A stretch of 64,000 bases of DNA from NCBI RefSeq assembly GCF_024362325.1, contig NZ_CP101497.1, forward strand, positions 1,550,001-1,614,000, read 5' to 3'. The translations under genes were made by a program, and so were the position numbers. The notes below the pieces were generated by a model. That model made no database searches, was not told the DNA's origin, and saw nothing but the letters and a program-made list of their open reading frames with translations. The stretch comes from Microcella humidisoli. GTDB taxonomy: Bacteria; Actinomycetota; Actinomycetes; Actinomycetales; Microbacteriaceae. Within the stretch, counting starts at the first letter, position 1. Each line of letters starts with the position of its first letter. Of this stretch, positions 7,604 through 18,267 are shown piece by piece.

Positions 7604-8578
7604 ATGTCACACGCCCACAGCCCCGTAGCGCGCCTCGCGCTCTCGTTCGCGGCGACCGCGTCTCTCGCCGTGGCCACGGTGGTGGTGAGCGAGTCGTGGT
7701 TCTGGGCGAAGCTGCGGCCGGGCGACTCGGTGCTGGGGTTCGCGAGCACGGTCGTGGCCTACGGGCTCGCCGTGCAGGTGGTGCGCTTCGTGGCGCAGCG
7801 CTGGCGCGTGAGCGCGACGGGGCCGGGCGCGTGGCGGCGCATCCTGCTGCTCGGGGCGCTCTTCGGCTGGCTCGTCGAAGGAGGCATCGTGACGACCGTC
7901 ATCGACGACCTGCCGCTCACCATCAGCTGGACGGGCCTCGCCTGGCACGCACTATTCACGGTGCTGGTGGGGTGGTGGTGGATTCCGCGAACCCTCGACC
8001 GCCCGGCGCGCGGCTCGGTGTGGCGGCTCGCGGCGGTGGGAGCATCCGTCGGCGCATGGGCCGCCTTCTGGCGCTTCGAAGAGGGCGCGACCAGCTCGAT
8101 CGGCGAGTTCGCGGCCTACGTCGGCGTCACAACCGTCGCCTTCGCCGCGGGCCTCGCCGGCTGGTGGGCGCTGCGCCACCGTGCGGCACCCGGCCTGCCC
8201 GGAACCCTCACCGCCCTCCTGCTGCTCGCGGCGCTCGCCGTGCTCAACGCCATCGAAAACCCGCTGACGCTCGTCGGGCCGGCTCTCGTGGGGCTGGCAG
8301 TGCTGGCGCTCATTACGACCGCGCCGCGGCGTTTCGAATCTGCGCCGACGGATGCTGCGCCCGAGCCCCTCGCAGGCCCGACGCCCTGGCGTGCCCTGGG
8401 TCGCCTGGCGGTCATCCCGGTCGTGGCAACGCCCGTGTTCGCGCTGCTCACGTCGGCACCGGACCCGATCCCGACGGGCTGGCTCTTCTACGGCATCACC
8501 GTTCCGCTCGCGACGGTGTTGTTCGTCGTGGCGTGGGTCGGGGCTCGCCGCCGCACCACTGCGAACGCGAGAGAATGA
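7604..8578 (+). CDS. polytopic membrane protein, unknown function
   Basis: 324 aa with about nine or ten predicted membrane helices (for example residues 11-28, 43-62, 80-100, 107-126, 140-155, 165-185, 198-216, 222-237, 270-285 and 295-312) and short Arg-rich loops. A Pro/Ala-rich cytoplasmic loop is near 240-262. No transporter or enzyme signature recognised. The stop codon overlaps the next start (ATGA at 8575-8578), so it is coupled to the smaller membrane protein downstream and the two probably work together. Confidence 0.65.
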   Translation: MSHAHSPVARLALSFAATASLAVATVVVSESWFWAKLRPGDSVLGFASTVVAYGLAVQVVRFVAQRWRVSATGPGAWRRILLLGALFGWLVEGGIVTTVIDDLPLTISWTGLAWHALFTVLVGWWWIPRTLDRPARGSVWRLAAVGASVGAWAAFWRFEEGATSSIGEFAAYVGVTTVAFAAGLAGWWALRHRAAPGLPGTLTALLLLAALAVLNAIENPLTLVGPALVGLAVLALITTAPRRFESAPTDAAPEPLAGPTPWRALGRLAVIPVVATPVFALLTSAPDPIPTGWLFYGITVPLATVLFVVAWVGARRRTTANARE

Positions 8579-9108
8579 CAACCATGGCCCCTCGCGACGA
8601 GCGCACCACAACCCTGCGGTGGATCCGCGCCTGGCTGATCTTCTTCATCGTGGCGCTCGTGGTCAGCGGCATCACGGCGTTTCCGCTGGAGACAGAGTTG
8701 CGCTGGGGCTCCGATCTGCTGCGGGCCACGCCCATCCCGCAGCTCGCCCCCGAGTTCATGGCGTGGATCGACCGCATCCGCGACGCCCTAATCGCCACGA
8801 ACGACGACTATCCGTTCCTCGCCTACGGCACCGACTGGCTCGCGTTCGCGCACCTCGTCATCGCGATCGCGTTCATCGGGCCGCTGCGCGACCCGGTGCG
8901 CAACATCTGGATCATCCAGTGGGGCATGATCTGCTGCGTCGCCGTCATTCCGTTGGCCCTGATCGCCGGCAGCGTGCGCGGCATTCCTTTCGGGTGGATG
9001 CTCATCGACATGTCGTTCGGAATCATCGGCATCATCCCGCTCCTCATCGTGCACCGGCTCATCCGCAAGCTCGCACGCCTGGACGCGACCACCGCCGCCG
9101 CGCCGTGA
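8575..9108 (+). CDS. small four-helix membrane protein
   Basis: 177 aa starting at the ATG of an ATGA overlap with the preceding gene. About four membrane helices are visible: 18-35, 80-98, 108-125 and 134-155, the last followed by a basic end (HRLIRKLARL). A longer outer loop between helices 1 and 2 contains WGSDLLRATPIPQ. Proteins of this kind are annotated only as conserved membrane proteins. The translational coupling suggests a complex with the 324-aa membrane protein. No catalytic motif visible. Confidence 0.65.
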   Translation: MTTMAPRDERTTTLRWIRAWLIFFIVALVVSGITAFPLETELRWGSDLLRATPIPQLAPEFMAWIDRIRDALIATNDDYPFLAYGTDWLAFAHLVIAIAFIGPLRDPVRNIWIIQWGMICCVAVIPLALIAGSVRGIPFGWMLIDMSFGIIGIIPLLIVHRLIRKLARLDATTAAAP

Positions 9109-9136
9109 TGACGGCACGTCGTTCTACGCTGAGCCC

Positions 9137-9550
9137 ATGACCCCGAGCGCGCAGCCGTCTGTCGCCGACCTCGTGAGCGCGCTCGACGACCAGACGCGCG
9201 AGCAGGTGCAGCTGCTGCGCGACATCATCGGGTCGCTCGACCCAGACCTTACCGAGCACGTCAAGTGGAACGCCCCGAGCTACGTGCTCGACGGCGAAGA
9301 CCGCATCACGATGAACCTGCGCAACAAGGAGGGCGTCGTGAAGCTCGTGCTGCACATGGGCGCCACGCGGCCGGAGGACAAGAAGGGTGCCCCCGTGCTC
9401 GTCGACGACGAGGGGCTCGTCGAGTGGGCCTCCGACATTCGCGGGCTGATCACCTTCGCCGACGCCGACGACATTCGCGCGAAAGAACCGGGGCTGCGGC
9501 GCGTGCTGACGAGCTGGCTCGCGATCGACCACCGAGCCCCCGCCGCGTAA
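9137..9550 (+). CDS. DUF1801 (YdhG-like) protein
   Basis: 137 aa, soluble. The motif EHVKWNAPSY (about 40-49) with the following GEDRITMNLRNKEG and KLVLHMGA strands is the DUF1801 fold, related to bacterial frataxin-like and YdhG proteins. Some relatives are described as iron-chaperone-like, but activity is not established for this branch. It lies 28 bp after the small membrane protein and 16 bp before the VanZ gene, all on the plus strand. The same fold recurs at 18850 and 45121 in divergent forms. Confidence 0.8.
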   Translation: MTPSAQPSVADLVSALDDQTREQVQLLRDIIGSLDPDLTEHVKWNAPSYVLDGEDRITMNLRNKEGVVKLVLHMGATRPEDKKGAPVLVDDEGLVEWASDIRGLITFADADDIRAKEPGLRRVLTSWLAIDHRAPAA

Positions 9551-9566
9551 GGGCGAGACCACACCC

Positions 9567-10151
9567 ATGATGACGTCGATCGCAGAGCGCTACGGCCCGG
9601 TCATCCTGGTCACCCTGCTCGTGGGTGTGCCGCTCGGCGCTCTCGCCGTGGCCCTGCTCGTGCGGGCCCGCGTGCGCTCGGGCTGGTCGCGATCGTGGGC
9701 GCTGCGCGCGAGCATCAGCGAGATCGGGATGCTCGTGGGCACGGCCCCGTGGCTGTGGATGATCCTCACCCCGTCGGGTGGGGCCGGCGGGCTGCAGCTC
9801 GTGCCGCTGCGCGACTTGCTCGACGTGCTGCGCGGCGGCGACACGCTCGTGCAGCTCGTCGGCAACCTGCTGGCCTTCGCCGCGGTCGGGTTCTTCCTGC
9901 CGATTCGGCTACGGCTGGCGCGCGCTCGATGGGTGCCGGCGGTCGTCGTGCTCGTCGCCGCCGGGCTCTCGGTCATGGTCGAGACCCTGCAGTTCGTGCT
10001 GCAGGTCGGCCGGGTCTCGTCGATCGACGACGTGCTCATCAATGCGCTCGGTGCGGCTCTCGCCTCGCTGCTCTCGATCCGTTGGTGGCGCTCACGCCCC
10101 GACGAGACCGCTGAGAAAGAACCTTTTCCTCAGGTTGTCGATCGGTCGTGA
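9567..10151 (+). CDS. VanZ family membrane protein
   Basis: 194 aa. Four or five membrane helices (about 10-32, 50-66, 90-108, 120-142, 152-168). The signature of VanZ-like proteins is present: NLLAFAAVGFFLPI near 94-107, then VETLQFVLQVGRVSSIDD near 135-152. The family is named after a low-level teicoplanin resistance protein, but most members have no known role and are thought to act at the cell envelope. Two consecutive ATG codons at 9567 and 9570 leave the exact start open by one residue. It stands in a run of small plus-strand genes. Confidence 0.85.
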   Translation: MMTSIAERYGPVILVTLLVGVPLGALAVALLVRARVRSGWSRSWALRASISEIGMLVGTAPWLWMILTPSGGAGGLQLVPLRDLLDVLRGGDTLVQLVGNLLAFAAVGFFLPIRLRLARARWVPAVVVLVAAGLSVMVETLQFVLQVGRVSSIDDVLINALGAALASLLSIRWWRSRPDETAEKEPFPQVVDRS

Positions 10152-10207
10152 GCCGCGCGTCATCTGAGTGAGAGCACGCAAGGAGCGGGCCTCAGAAAGA
10201 GACCCTC

Positions 10208-10621
10208 ATGTCGATCGACATCAACCTGTTCGCCGTTCTCGGAGCCGCCGTCGCCGCCATGGTGGTGGGCTGGCTGTGGTTCGGCCTTCTCTTCCGCAAG
10301 CCCTGGACGCGCCTCGCGCAGCTCGATGAGCGCCCCGCGGCGAAGGATGCGGTGCAGTACCCGATCGCATTCGTGGTCAACCTGCTCGGCGCATTCGTGC
10401 TTGCCTACATCGGCTCGGCATCGCAGATCGCCAACCAGGTGAGCCTGCTCGAGGCCGCGCTCTACTCGGCCGTGTTCGGGTGGCTCGCGTTCTCGGCGGG
10501 TCGCGCGCTCATCACCACCGTCTTCGAGTCGCGCTCTGTGAAACTGCTTCTCATCAACACCGGGCACGACTTCGCTGTTCTCCTCACGATGGCGCTCGTC
10601 ATCGGTCTCGTCGGCAACTGA
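10208..10621 (+). CDS. DUF1761 membrane protein
   Basis: 137 aa with four membrane helices: about 7-28, 50-70, 78-100 and 115-135. The first helix and following GWLWFGLLFRKPW segment are typical of DUF1761. The gene is preceded by AGAAAGAGA as a ribosome binding site. In other actinobacteria DUF1761 genes often lie near YCII proteins and ECF sigma factors, as here, suggesting they belong to the regulon or operon of that sigma factor. No biochemical role is known. Confidence 0.8.
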   Translation: MSIDINLFAVLGAAVAAMVVGWLWFGLLFRKPWTRLAQLDERPAAKDAVQYPIAFVVNLLGAFVLAYIGSASQIANQVSLLEAALYSAVFGWLAFSAGRALITTVFESRSVKLLLINTGHDFAVLLTMALVIGLVGN

Positions 10622-10652
10622 TCCCGTCCACCCCAGAAAGAGAGAAACGACA

Positions 10653-11015
10653 ATGGAATTCATGATCCTCATCCACGGCGACGAGTCCTCCCCGCGCCTC
10701 GCCCCGGGCGACCCCGGCTTCGACGAGTTCATGGGCAGCTGGATGGCCTACAACCAGATGCTCATCGAGGGCGGCCACTGGGTCAGCGGCGCAAACCTCG
10801 CGCCGACGAGCTCGGCCACGACCCTGCGGTGCAGCCCCGGCCAGGCCCCCGAGATCGTCGACGGCCCGTTCGCCGAGACGAAGGAGCAGTTCGGCGGCTA
10901 CTACCTGATCTCGGCCGAGAACCTCGACGAGGCCATCGCTCTCGCGAGCAAGCTGCCGATGGACTCGGGCTCGCTCGAGATTCGCCCCGTCGCGTTCCGG
11001 CCCGACGCGGCGTAA
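10653..11015 (+). CDS. YCII-related (YciI-like) protein, ECF42 partner
   Basis: 120 aa, a dimeric alpha/beta (ferredoxin-like) fold of the YCII family: MEFMILIHGDE at the start, MLIEGGHWVSG around 38-48 and the conserved DGPFAETKEQFGGYYL near 70-85. The DGPFxExKE motif is characteristic of YCII proteins encoded beside ECF42 sigma factors, and the sigma gene begins 21 bp downstream. These proteins are thought to be part of, or controlled by, the sigma module, but no reaction is proven. Ribosome binding site AGAAAGAGAG is good. Confidence 0.9.
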   Translation: MEFMILIHGDESSPRLAPGDPGFDEFMGSWMAYNQMLIEGGHWVSGANLAPTSSATTLRCSPGQAPEIVDGPFAETKEQFGGYYLISAENLDEAIALASKLPMDSGSLEIRPVAFRPDAA

Positions 11016-11036
11016 CCGTCGCTGAGTGACCACAGC

Positions 11037-12290
11037 GTGACCACTTCGGCGGAGATCGCCGACGCCGTCACCCGGCTGGCGCGTGAGGAGAGCGGGCGCG
11101 TGCTCGCTCTCCTCACGCGACGCTTCACCAACCTCGACGCCGCTGATGATGCGGTTCAGGATGCCCTCATCACCGCCCTGACCGCGTGGCAGTCGGGCAT
11201 TCCCGAAAGTCCGGCCGCGTGGCTCTACACGGTGGCCCGCAACACGTTGATCGACCAACTACGGCGAGACCGGACATCCCGTCGCCGCCTGCACGACGCC
11301 GCGCCCGAACTGACCGCGCACCACACGACCACCGAGCCGGAAGAGGAGGACGACCTGATCATGGATGCTTCTTCTCTCGGCGACGAACGGCTGCGACTTC
11401 TTCTGCTCTGCTGCCACCCGGCGCTCGACCGTGACACGCAGGTCGCACTGACCCTGCGCCTGGCGGGGGGATTGACCGCCGCCGAAGTCGCGGCCGCCTA
11501 CCTGCTGCCCGAGGCCACGCTCACGCAGCGCGTCGTGCGGGCCAAGCGCAAGATTCGCGAGGCGGGCATGCCGCTCACGATTCCGGCGAATCTCGACGAG
11601 CGCGTGGACGCGCTGCTGCGGGTGCTCTATCTGATCTTCAACGAGGGGTACCTGTCGCGCGGCGCCGCGCACGTGACGCGGGTCGACCTCATGCTCGAGG
11701 CCATTCGGCTGACGCGCCAGGTGGTCGACGAGTTGCCCGCAAGTGCCGAGGCCGAAGGGCTGCTCGCCCTCGAGCTCTACCACCACGCCCGCTCGGGCAC
11801 GCGGGTCGATGGGCTCGGCGAACTCGTGCTGCTCGAGCACCAAGACCGCACCGGCTGGAACCTCGACGTCATCACCGAAGCCAACGCCCGACTGCACAGC
11901 GCCATGACGCGCATGGCGCCGGGTCCCTACCAAGTGCAGGCGATCATCGCCGGCCACCACGCCAACGCGCGCACGGCCGCCGATACCGATTGGTCGGCGA
12001 TCGCTGAGCTCTACGCGCAACTGGGGCGTATGGCCCCGAACCCCGTCGTTGACCTCAACCGTGCTGTGGCGATTGCGATGGCCGACGGTCCGCTCGCCGG
12101 CCTTGCGGTGCTCGACCGGCTCGCCGGCCTCGACGGTTACCACTTGTTCCACGCCACGCGCGGCGAGCTGCTCGCGCGCGCCGGTCGACCCGCGGCCGCC
12201 AGTTTCGAGCGGGCTCGGGAGCTCACGAGCAACGAGGCCGAGCGACGGCACCTCGCGCGTCGCGCGGCCGAGACGGCCGCCGCGGGCTAG
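11037..12290 (+). CDS. ECF42-type RNA polymerase sigma factor
   Basis: 417 aa from a GTG. Sigma region 2 spans about 20-85 (DAADDAVQDALITALTAW; AAWLYTVARNTLIDQLRRDR) and region 4 about 140-178 (TAAEVAAAYLLPEATLTQRV). A long C-terminal domain (about 185-415, beginning RVLYLIFNEGYLS) is the DUF6596/TPR-like extension of group ECF42. Unlike classical ECF factors these lack a membrane anti-sigma factor; the C-terminal domain is thought to control activity. It follows its YCII partner at 10653. Stop codons of this gene and the convergent DUF2207 gene overlap by 4 bases. Confidence 0.92.
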   Translation: MTTSAEIADAVTRLAREESGRVLALLTRRFTNLDAADDAVQDALITALTAWQSGIPESPAAWLYTVARNTLIDQLRRDRTSRRRLHDAAPELTAHHTTTEPEEEDDLIMDASSLGDERLRLLLLCCHPALDRDTQVALTLRLAGGLTAAEVAAAYLLPEATLTQRVVRAKRKIREAGMPLTIPANLDERVDALLRVLYLIFNEGYLSRGAAHVTRVDLMLEAIRLTRQVVDELPASAEAEGLLALELYHHARSGTRVDGLGELVLLEHQDRTGWNLDVITEANARLHSAMTRMAPGPYQVQAIIAGHHANARTAADTDWSAIAELYAQLGRMAPNPVVDLNRAVAIAMADGPLAGLAVLDRLAGLDGYHLFHATRGELLARAGRPAAASFERARELTSNEAERRHLARRAAETAAAG

Positions 12291-14110
12291 CGCCCGCCGC
12301 CCCCGCCTCCTCCTCCGCCGCCACCCGAGAAGCCGCCCCCGAACGAGCCGCCCGAGAAGCTGCCGCCGCCGCTGCCCGACCACGACGAGCTCGACACCGG
12401 CGCGGTCGTCGTCGCGGTCATTCCCCGCACGGCCGACGTGAAGAGCGCCACCTCGAAGCCGTTGGTGCCGACGAACCAGTCAGGGGCCGTGTCGGTGGCG
12501 GCGACGCGCACCTCGAGCTCGCGCATCCACTGGTCTTCGACGCCCCAGACGACCGCCCACGGCAGCAGCTTCTCGTAGAGCTTCACGAGCTGCAGATTGT
12601 CTCCGACATCGATGCGCTCGGCACCCTGCGGGCTCTGCAGCACGCGCAGCCGCTCCTCTTCGGCGACCGTGAGGTAGAGCTTGAGGCCGTCGAGTTGGTC
12701 TTTCGCCGCCCGACCCTTCTCGGTGAGCTGCAGGGGCCGGATGGCGAGGCCGAAGGCCGCGAAGCCGGCAAGGAAGGCGACGAGCAGCGACACGAAGGCG
12801 AGCGGGCTGACGTTCAGGAACAGCCCCGTCGACACGACGATCGCGCCGAACGCGAGCGCCTGCAGCAGCCACTGCGCGGCGAGCATGAGCCAGCCGAAGC
12901 CGCGACCGGAGGGCGTGCGCCGGAAGCCCTGCGGCTCGAGCGACGACAACGCACTCGTCGACAGCGTGTCGAGCTTCACCGCGAGCGCCGAGTCGTACTC
13001 GCCGTAGGGGGTCAGGGCCCCCGCGACTCGATCGGTGCCGAAGATCGCGTCGAGGAGGGCGAGGTCGAGCGCGTCGGCCCGATCGTCGCCGAGGTACTGC
13101 AGCGTGTAGGGCGCCCCGCCCTCATCGACCGCGTACGCCAGGATGCGCAGATTCTTGCGGACGGCCAGGCGCACGACAGCGGCGGGAATGCCGCTCGCCG
13201 GTCGAGTGAGGAGGTGCGCCGACTGCACGATGTCGATGCCTTCGGGTTCGGAGTACTGCGCGATGATCGCTCCGCGACTCTTCGCACCCGTGCCCGCGCG
13301 CACGCGCGAGACGATCGCGGCGGCGAGTGCGCCCAGGCTCGCGAGGCCGACTCCGCCCGAGAGCAGGTGCATCCACCACGGCACGTCTTGCGGCTCGGGT
13401 GGGGGTGTTGGCTCGGGGGTGAGGAACGTGCCGGGTTCGAAACCGATGGCGACGGTCACCGTCTCGCGGGGGGCGAGGTCTGTCGCGCTCGCGGTGAACA
13501 CGCCGCTCGCATCCTGAATCGTGCACTGCTCGTTCTCGCCGAAGGCGCCGACGTAGCAGGCCGCGTTGCCGGTGAGGGCCTCGGCCACGTCGGGGGCAAG
13601 GGTCACCGTCGCGCTCACGCGGCCGAAGGGCTGCTGCCAGGCGGTGCCATTGACATCCCAGTAGAACTCGTCGGACGCGGTGTCGTCGAACGAGCGCACG
13701 ACGTTCTGCTGGGTGTAGCTGATGACATAGGTCTGCACGCCGCGCACGAAGTCGTCGGTGCCGAGCGCGAGCTCGATGAACTCGCCGGAGTACGCCGACT
13801 CGTAGGGCACCGGGTCGCCGTTCTCGTCGACGACACTGATGACCTGCGTGTTGAGCGGCACGCCGTCGTAGTCGTCGGGGATCGCCCGGATGATGCCGCG
13901 GTTCTGGTCGAACTCGGGGAAACGGGCGACGATCGTCTCGACGACCTGCAGGGTCGCGGTGCCGTCGGCCTCGCGGCTGAGCGTGTACTCGGCGTCGAAC
14001 GAGTCGAAGGTGAAGTCGCTCGTGTCGGCCAGGGCTGCGCTCGGGGCGAGCGCGAGGGCGACGCCGGCTGCGAGCGTGAGGGCGAGGGCGAGCCGAGCGG
14101 GTGTGCGCAT
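12287..14110 (-). CDS. DUF2207 membrane protein with glycine-rich tail
   Basis: 607 aa. Signal peptide about 1-28 (cleavage after ALA), an extracytoplasmic DUF2207 domain (about 33-235), a Pro-rich linker, a membrane helix (about 248-270), a cytoplasmic part, two or three further helices (about 410-460), a second cytoplasmic domain, and a C-terminal Gly/Ser tail. The tail ends in a run of glycines before Arg. The family is widespread in actinobacteria and predicted to be envelope-associated; function unknown. The homopolymer Gly run could vary in length by slippage. The gene is convergent with the sigma factor. Confidence 0.85.
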   Translation of the reverse strand: MRTPARLALALTLAAGVALALAPSAALADTSDFTFDSFDAEYTLSREADGTATLQVVETIVARFPEFDQNRGIIRAIPDDYDGVPLNTQVISVVDENGDPVPYESAYSGEFIELALGTDDFVRGVQTYVISYTQQNVVRSFDDTASDEFYWDVNGTAWQQPFGRVSATVTLAPDVAEALTGNAACYVGAFGENEQCTIQDASGVFTASATDLAPRETVTVAIGFEPGTFLTPEPTPPPEPQDVPWWMHLLSGGVGLASLGALAAAIVSRVRAGTGAKSRGAIIAQYSEPEGIDIVQSAHLLTRPASGIPAAVVRLAVRKNLRILAYAVDEGGAPYTLQYLGDDRADALDLALLDAIFGTDRVAGALTPYGEYDSALAVKLDTLSTSALSSLEPQGFRRTPSGRGFGWLMLAAQWLLQALAFGAIVVSTGLFLNVSPLAFVSLLVAFLAGFAAFGLAIRPLQLTEKGRAAKDQLDGLKLYLTVAEEERLRVLQSPQGAERIDVGDNLQLVKLYEKLLPWAVVWGVEDQWMRELEVRVAATDTAPDWFVGTNGFEVALFTSAVRGMTATTTAPVSSSSWSGSGGGSFSGGSFGGGFSGGGGGGGGGGGR

Positions 14111-14140
14111 GCGGCCAACCCTAGCGACGCGCGCGCCGGG

Positions 14141-15832
<1,692 letters not shown>

Positions 15833-15835
15833 GTT

Positions 15836-16429
15836 CTAGTCTTCGGCGAGGATGGCGTACAGCGCCTTGCGCGTCTGGTCGAGCAGGGCGGCGGCGCGCT
15901 CCTGCTGCTCGCGCGTGCCGCTCTGCGTCACCTGCGCGGCGGCCTGGGCGAGCTTCGCGCCCGCGCGCGGCACCGCCGCCGTGCGCTCGTTCCAGTGGTC
16001 GTTCCAGCGCCCGCTCATGCGGTCGGTGAAGTCGCTCATGCCCCAGTCAGGGCGCGACCAGCCCTCGCGCTCGGTGCCGTGCGGCTCGGCGCTCGCGGCG
16101 GCCGCGGCCTCGCGGCCCGCATCGGTGAGCGTGTAGACGGTGCGCTCGCCGTCGTGCTGGGTGCTGATGAGACCCTCGTCGGCGAGCTGCTGCAGCATCG
16201 GGTACACCTGGCTCGCGGTGGGCATCCAGGCGCCGCCGCTCGCGGCACCGATGGCCTGCATGATCTGGTGGCCGTTCTTCGCCTCGTGGGCGAGCGCGGT
16301 CAGGATGGCCGTGCGCAGGTCGGGGTGCGCCGAACCCGAGCCGCTGCTGCCGCGCGGCGTGAAGGCCTCGCGGAGGTTCTCGACGGCCTCACGAATGTCG
16401 AAGCCGGAGGAGGAGGATGAGCTGCGCAT
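15836..16429 (-). CDS. PadR family transcriptional regulator
   Basis: 197 aa. The start is set by GGGA seven bases before the ATG at 16427-16429. A Ser-rich N-terminal segment precedes the PadR winged helix (about 42-115): LRTAILTALAHEAKNGHQIM, ASQVYPMLQQLADEGLIS, then the wing with RTVYTLTDAGRE. The C-terminal part is helical (about 150-195), probably the dimerisation arm. PadR proteins are ligand-responsive repressors, often autoregulatory. It is cotranscribed with the ABC1 kinase downstream, which may be a target. Confidence 0.88.
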   Translation of the reverse strand: MRSSSSSSGFDIREAVENLREAFTPRGSSGSGSAHPDLRTAILTALAHEAKNGHQIMQAIGAASGGAWMPTASQVYPMLQQLADEGLISTQHDGERTVYTLTDAGREAAAAASAEPHGTEREGWSRPDWGMSDFTDRMSGRWNDHWNERTAAVPRAGAKLAQAAAQVTQSGTREQQERAAALLDQTRKALYAILAED

Positions 16430-16557
16430 AGCGGTTCCCTTCACGCGATGGCGGGGGAGCGTCGAACGGCGTCCCTCACGCGCTCTCACAGTACGCACGC
16501 CACCTGGATGCGCGCCGACGGCCGCATCGGTGCGCGCTGACCGCCCCCTGAGTCGGG

Positions 16558-16953
16558 CTACTTCTTGGCCGGGCCCGGGTCGGCGAGCTTGCCGCGCAGG
16601 AGGAGCAGCGGCAGCAGCCATCCGCCGAGCGCCGTGATGAGCCACACGATGAGGCTCGCGAGCACCCACGTGTCGATGCCGGTGAGCGTGATGCCGCCGG
16701 GGAAGAAGCTCGCGAGCAGCAGCGCCACGAACGTCGAGACCAGCCCGATGCCGCCGAGCACGGCGGGCGCGTACTTGCGCGCCATGTTGACGATGAACGG
16801 GGTCAGGATGCTCTGCGCGAGCGCGAACACCGCGACGGCCACGATGAACCCCGAGAGCGAGAGCCCGAACCCGGGGAGGATCCACGAGGTGATGAGCAGG
16901 GCGAGCGCGGCCGTGCCGACGTAGATCGCGAGACGGATGAGGAACCGGAGCAT
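16558..16953 (-). CDS. four-helix membrane protein of the 'phage holin' superfamily IV type
   Basis: 131 aa. An AAAGG ribosome binding site 8 bases upstream favours the ATG at 16951-16953 over a GTG three codons earlier. Four membrane helices are clear: about 4-25, 30-50, 60-84 and 90-114, with a basic C-terminus. It matches the small membrane family named after a mycobacterial phage holin (four transmembrane segments). Here it is a chromosomal membrane protein with no phage genes around, so a lysis role is unlikely. Function unknown. Confidence 0.8.
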   Translation of the reverse strand: MLRFLIRLAIYVGTAALALLITSWILPGFGLSLSGFIVAVAVFALAQSILTPFIVNMARKYAPAVLGGIGLVSTFVALLLASFFPGGITLTGIDTWVLASLIVWLITALGGWLLPLLLLRGKLADPGPAKK

Positions 16954-17089
16954 GTCGGGCACCTTTCGACGGGGTGAGGGCAGGTGCGAACACGCTATAC
17001 CCGGGCGACGCGCCCGCGTGCTACCGTTCGGCCAGTTGCCCCAGACCTCGGCAGCGGCTCATCTGCCCGCCGACCGCTGAGGACACTCC

Positions 17090-17665
17090 ATGACTACCGA
17101 GCCCGCAACGACCGTTCCCCGCACCACCGAATCCCGCCCCGCGACGCAGCTCGACATCGTGCGGTCCGATGTCGCCCGACGCGTGCTCGCCGTGCTGCGA
17201 CTCGCTACCGGCTTCATCTTCCTCTGGGCCTTCCTCGACAAGACCTTCGGGCTCGGCTACTCCACGCCCGCCGAGCGGGCCTGGGTGAATGGCGGCACGC
17301 CGAGCCAGGGCTTCCTGCTGGGCGACGCCGTCGTCGGGCCGCTCAAGCCGTTCTTCGCGGCGATCGCGAGCCCCGCATCCGACGTGCTGTTCATGCTCGC
17401 GGTGTTCGGCATCGGCCTCGCGGTCATGCTCGGCATCGGGCTGCGCGTGAGCGCCGTGATCGGGTCGTTCGTCTTGCTCGCCATGTACCTGGCCGAGTGG
17501 CCGATCGGCATGGATGCGGGCTCGACCAACCCGATCGTCAACTACCACGTCATCTACGCGCTGTCGCTCACCGTCATCGCCGTCACGCACGCGGGCGACA
17601 CGTGGGGAGCGGGCCTGCCGTGGAAGCGACTCGCGCTCGTGCGGCAGGCCCGCTGGCTGATCTAG
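17090..17665 (+). CDS. DoxX/DoxD-like membrane protein
   Basis: 191 aa. After a polar N-terminus (1-30), four or five membrane helices follow at about 36-53, 82-100, 103-122, 125-140 and 148-165. LRLATGFIFLWAFLDKTFGL in helix 1 and the long loop with TPAERAWVNGGTPSQGF are typical of the DoxX/thiosulfate:quinone-oxidoreductase-like branch in actinobacteria. Such proteins are linked to quinone chemistry or oxidative stress, mostly without biochemical proof. It converges on the anti-sigma gene with only 5 bases between the stop codons. Confidence 0.8.
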   Translation: MTTEPATTVPRTTESRPATQLDIVRSDVARRVLAVLRLATGFIFLWAFLDKTFGLGYSTPAERAWVNGGTPSQGFLLGDAVVGPLKPFFAAIASPASDVLFMLAVFGIGLAVMLGIGLRVSAVIGSFVLLAMYLAEWPIGMDAGSTNPIVNYHVIYALSLTVIAVTHAGDTWGAGLPWKRLALVRQARWLI

Positions 17666-17670
17666 AGCAT

Positions 17671-18267
17671 CTAGCCGCCGAAGGCCTCAACAAACAGGGC
17701 GCGCAGCTCGGGGGTGTCGGGGCCGCTGAGTCCGCATGCACTGATGGTGCCGTCGGTCGCCGTGACGAGGTAGCTGTCGCCGGCAGCAAAGGGCTCGAGT
17801 GAGAAGTCGGTGCTCGTTGTCAGCTCGTCGACCTGCGGCACCGTGATTCGGTCAGCGACGTCGCCCGCGAAACGCTCGGTCACCTCGAAGGTCACGATGT
17901 CGCCTTCGACGGTCAGTACCCGCGCGGCGAAGGCTTGCTCTTGAGCGAGCAGCCCTGCGGCGTCCACGGTCAGGCAGCTGCCGCTGGCGAGCCCGCCGCC
18001 CTCAGGCAGAGCGAGCGGCTCGACGGTCGGCGTGCCGCCGATCGCGAGTGGAACGGCGATCGCGGCGCCGATGGCGAGAGCCGCGGCGACTCCCGCGATC
18101 GGAATCCAGGTGCGGCGAGCGCTGCGCGCGGGCACCGAGGGGGTGGTGGTGTCGGTCATGATCTGCTCCATCCTGTGGTCGAGCCACGTCGGGGGGAGGG
18201 GAGCCAGATCGCGCGCCGGGTCGGCGCCGCGCAACTGGTCACGCAGCGAGCGGTCATCGTCGTGCAT
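17671..18267 (-). CDS. probable membrane anti-sigma factor
   Basis: 198 aa. The ATG at 18265-18267 is preceded by AGGGAG and overlaps the sigma-factor gene end by 14 bases, indicating coupling. A cytoplasmic N-terminus (about 1-55) with charged and Pro segments is followed by one membrane helix (about 56-78) and an extracytoplasmic domain with two Cys (SGSCLT and SACGL) that could form a disulfide. This one-helix layout directly after an ECF sigma gene fits an anti-sigma factor. No zinc-binding HxxxCxxC motif is seen, so it would be a non-ZAS type. Role inferred from position and topology. Confidence 0.65.
   Translation of the reverse strand: MHDDDRSLRDQLRGADPARDLAPLPPTWLDHRMEQIMTDTTTPSVPARSARRTWIPIAGVAAALAIGAAIAVPLAIGGTPTVEPLALPEGGGLASGSCLTVDAAGLLAQEQAFAARVLTVEGDIVTFEVTERFAGDVADRITVPQVDELTTSTDFSLEPFAAGDSYLVTATDGTISACGLSGPDTPELRALFVEAFGG

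Noticed and set aside
12297..12340. Possible regulatory G/C repeat at the end of the DUF2207 gene
   Set aside because: It simply encodes the Gly-rich C-terminal tail typical of the family.
16558..16953. Prophage holin
   Set aside because: Despite the family name there are no endolysin, structural or integrase genes nearby; it is a normal chromosomal membrane protein.
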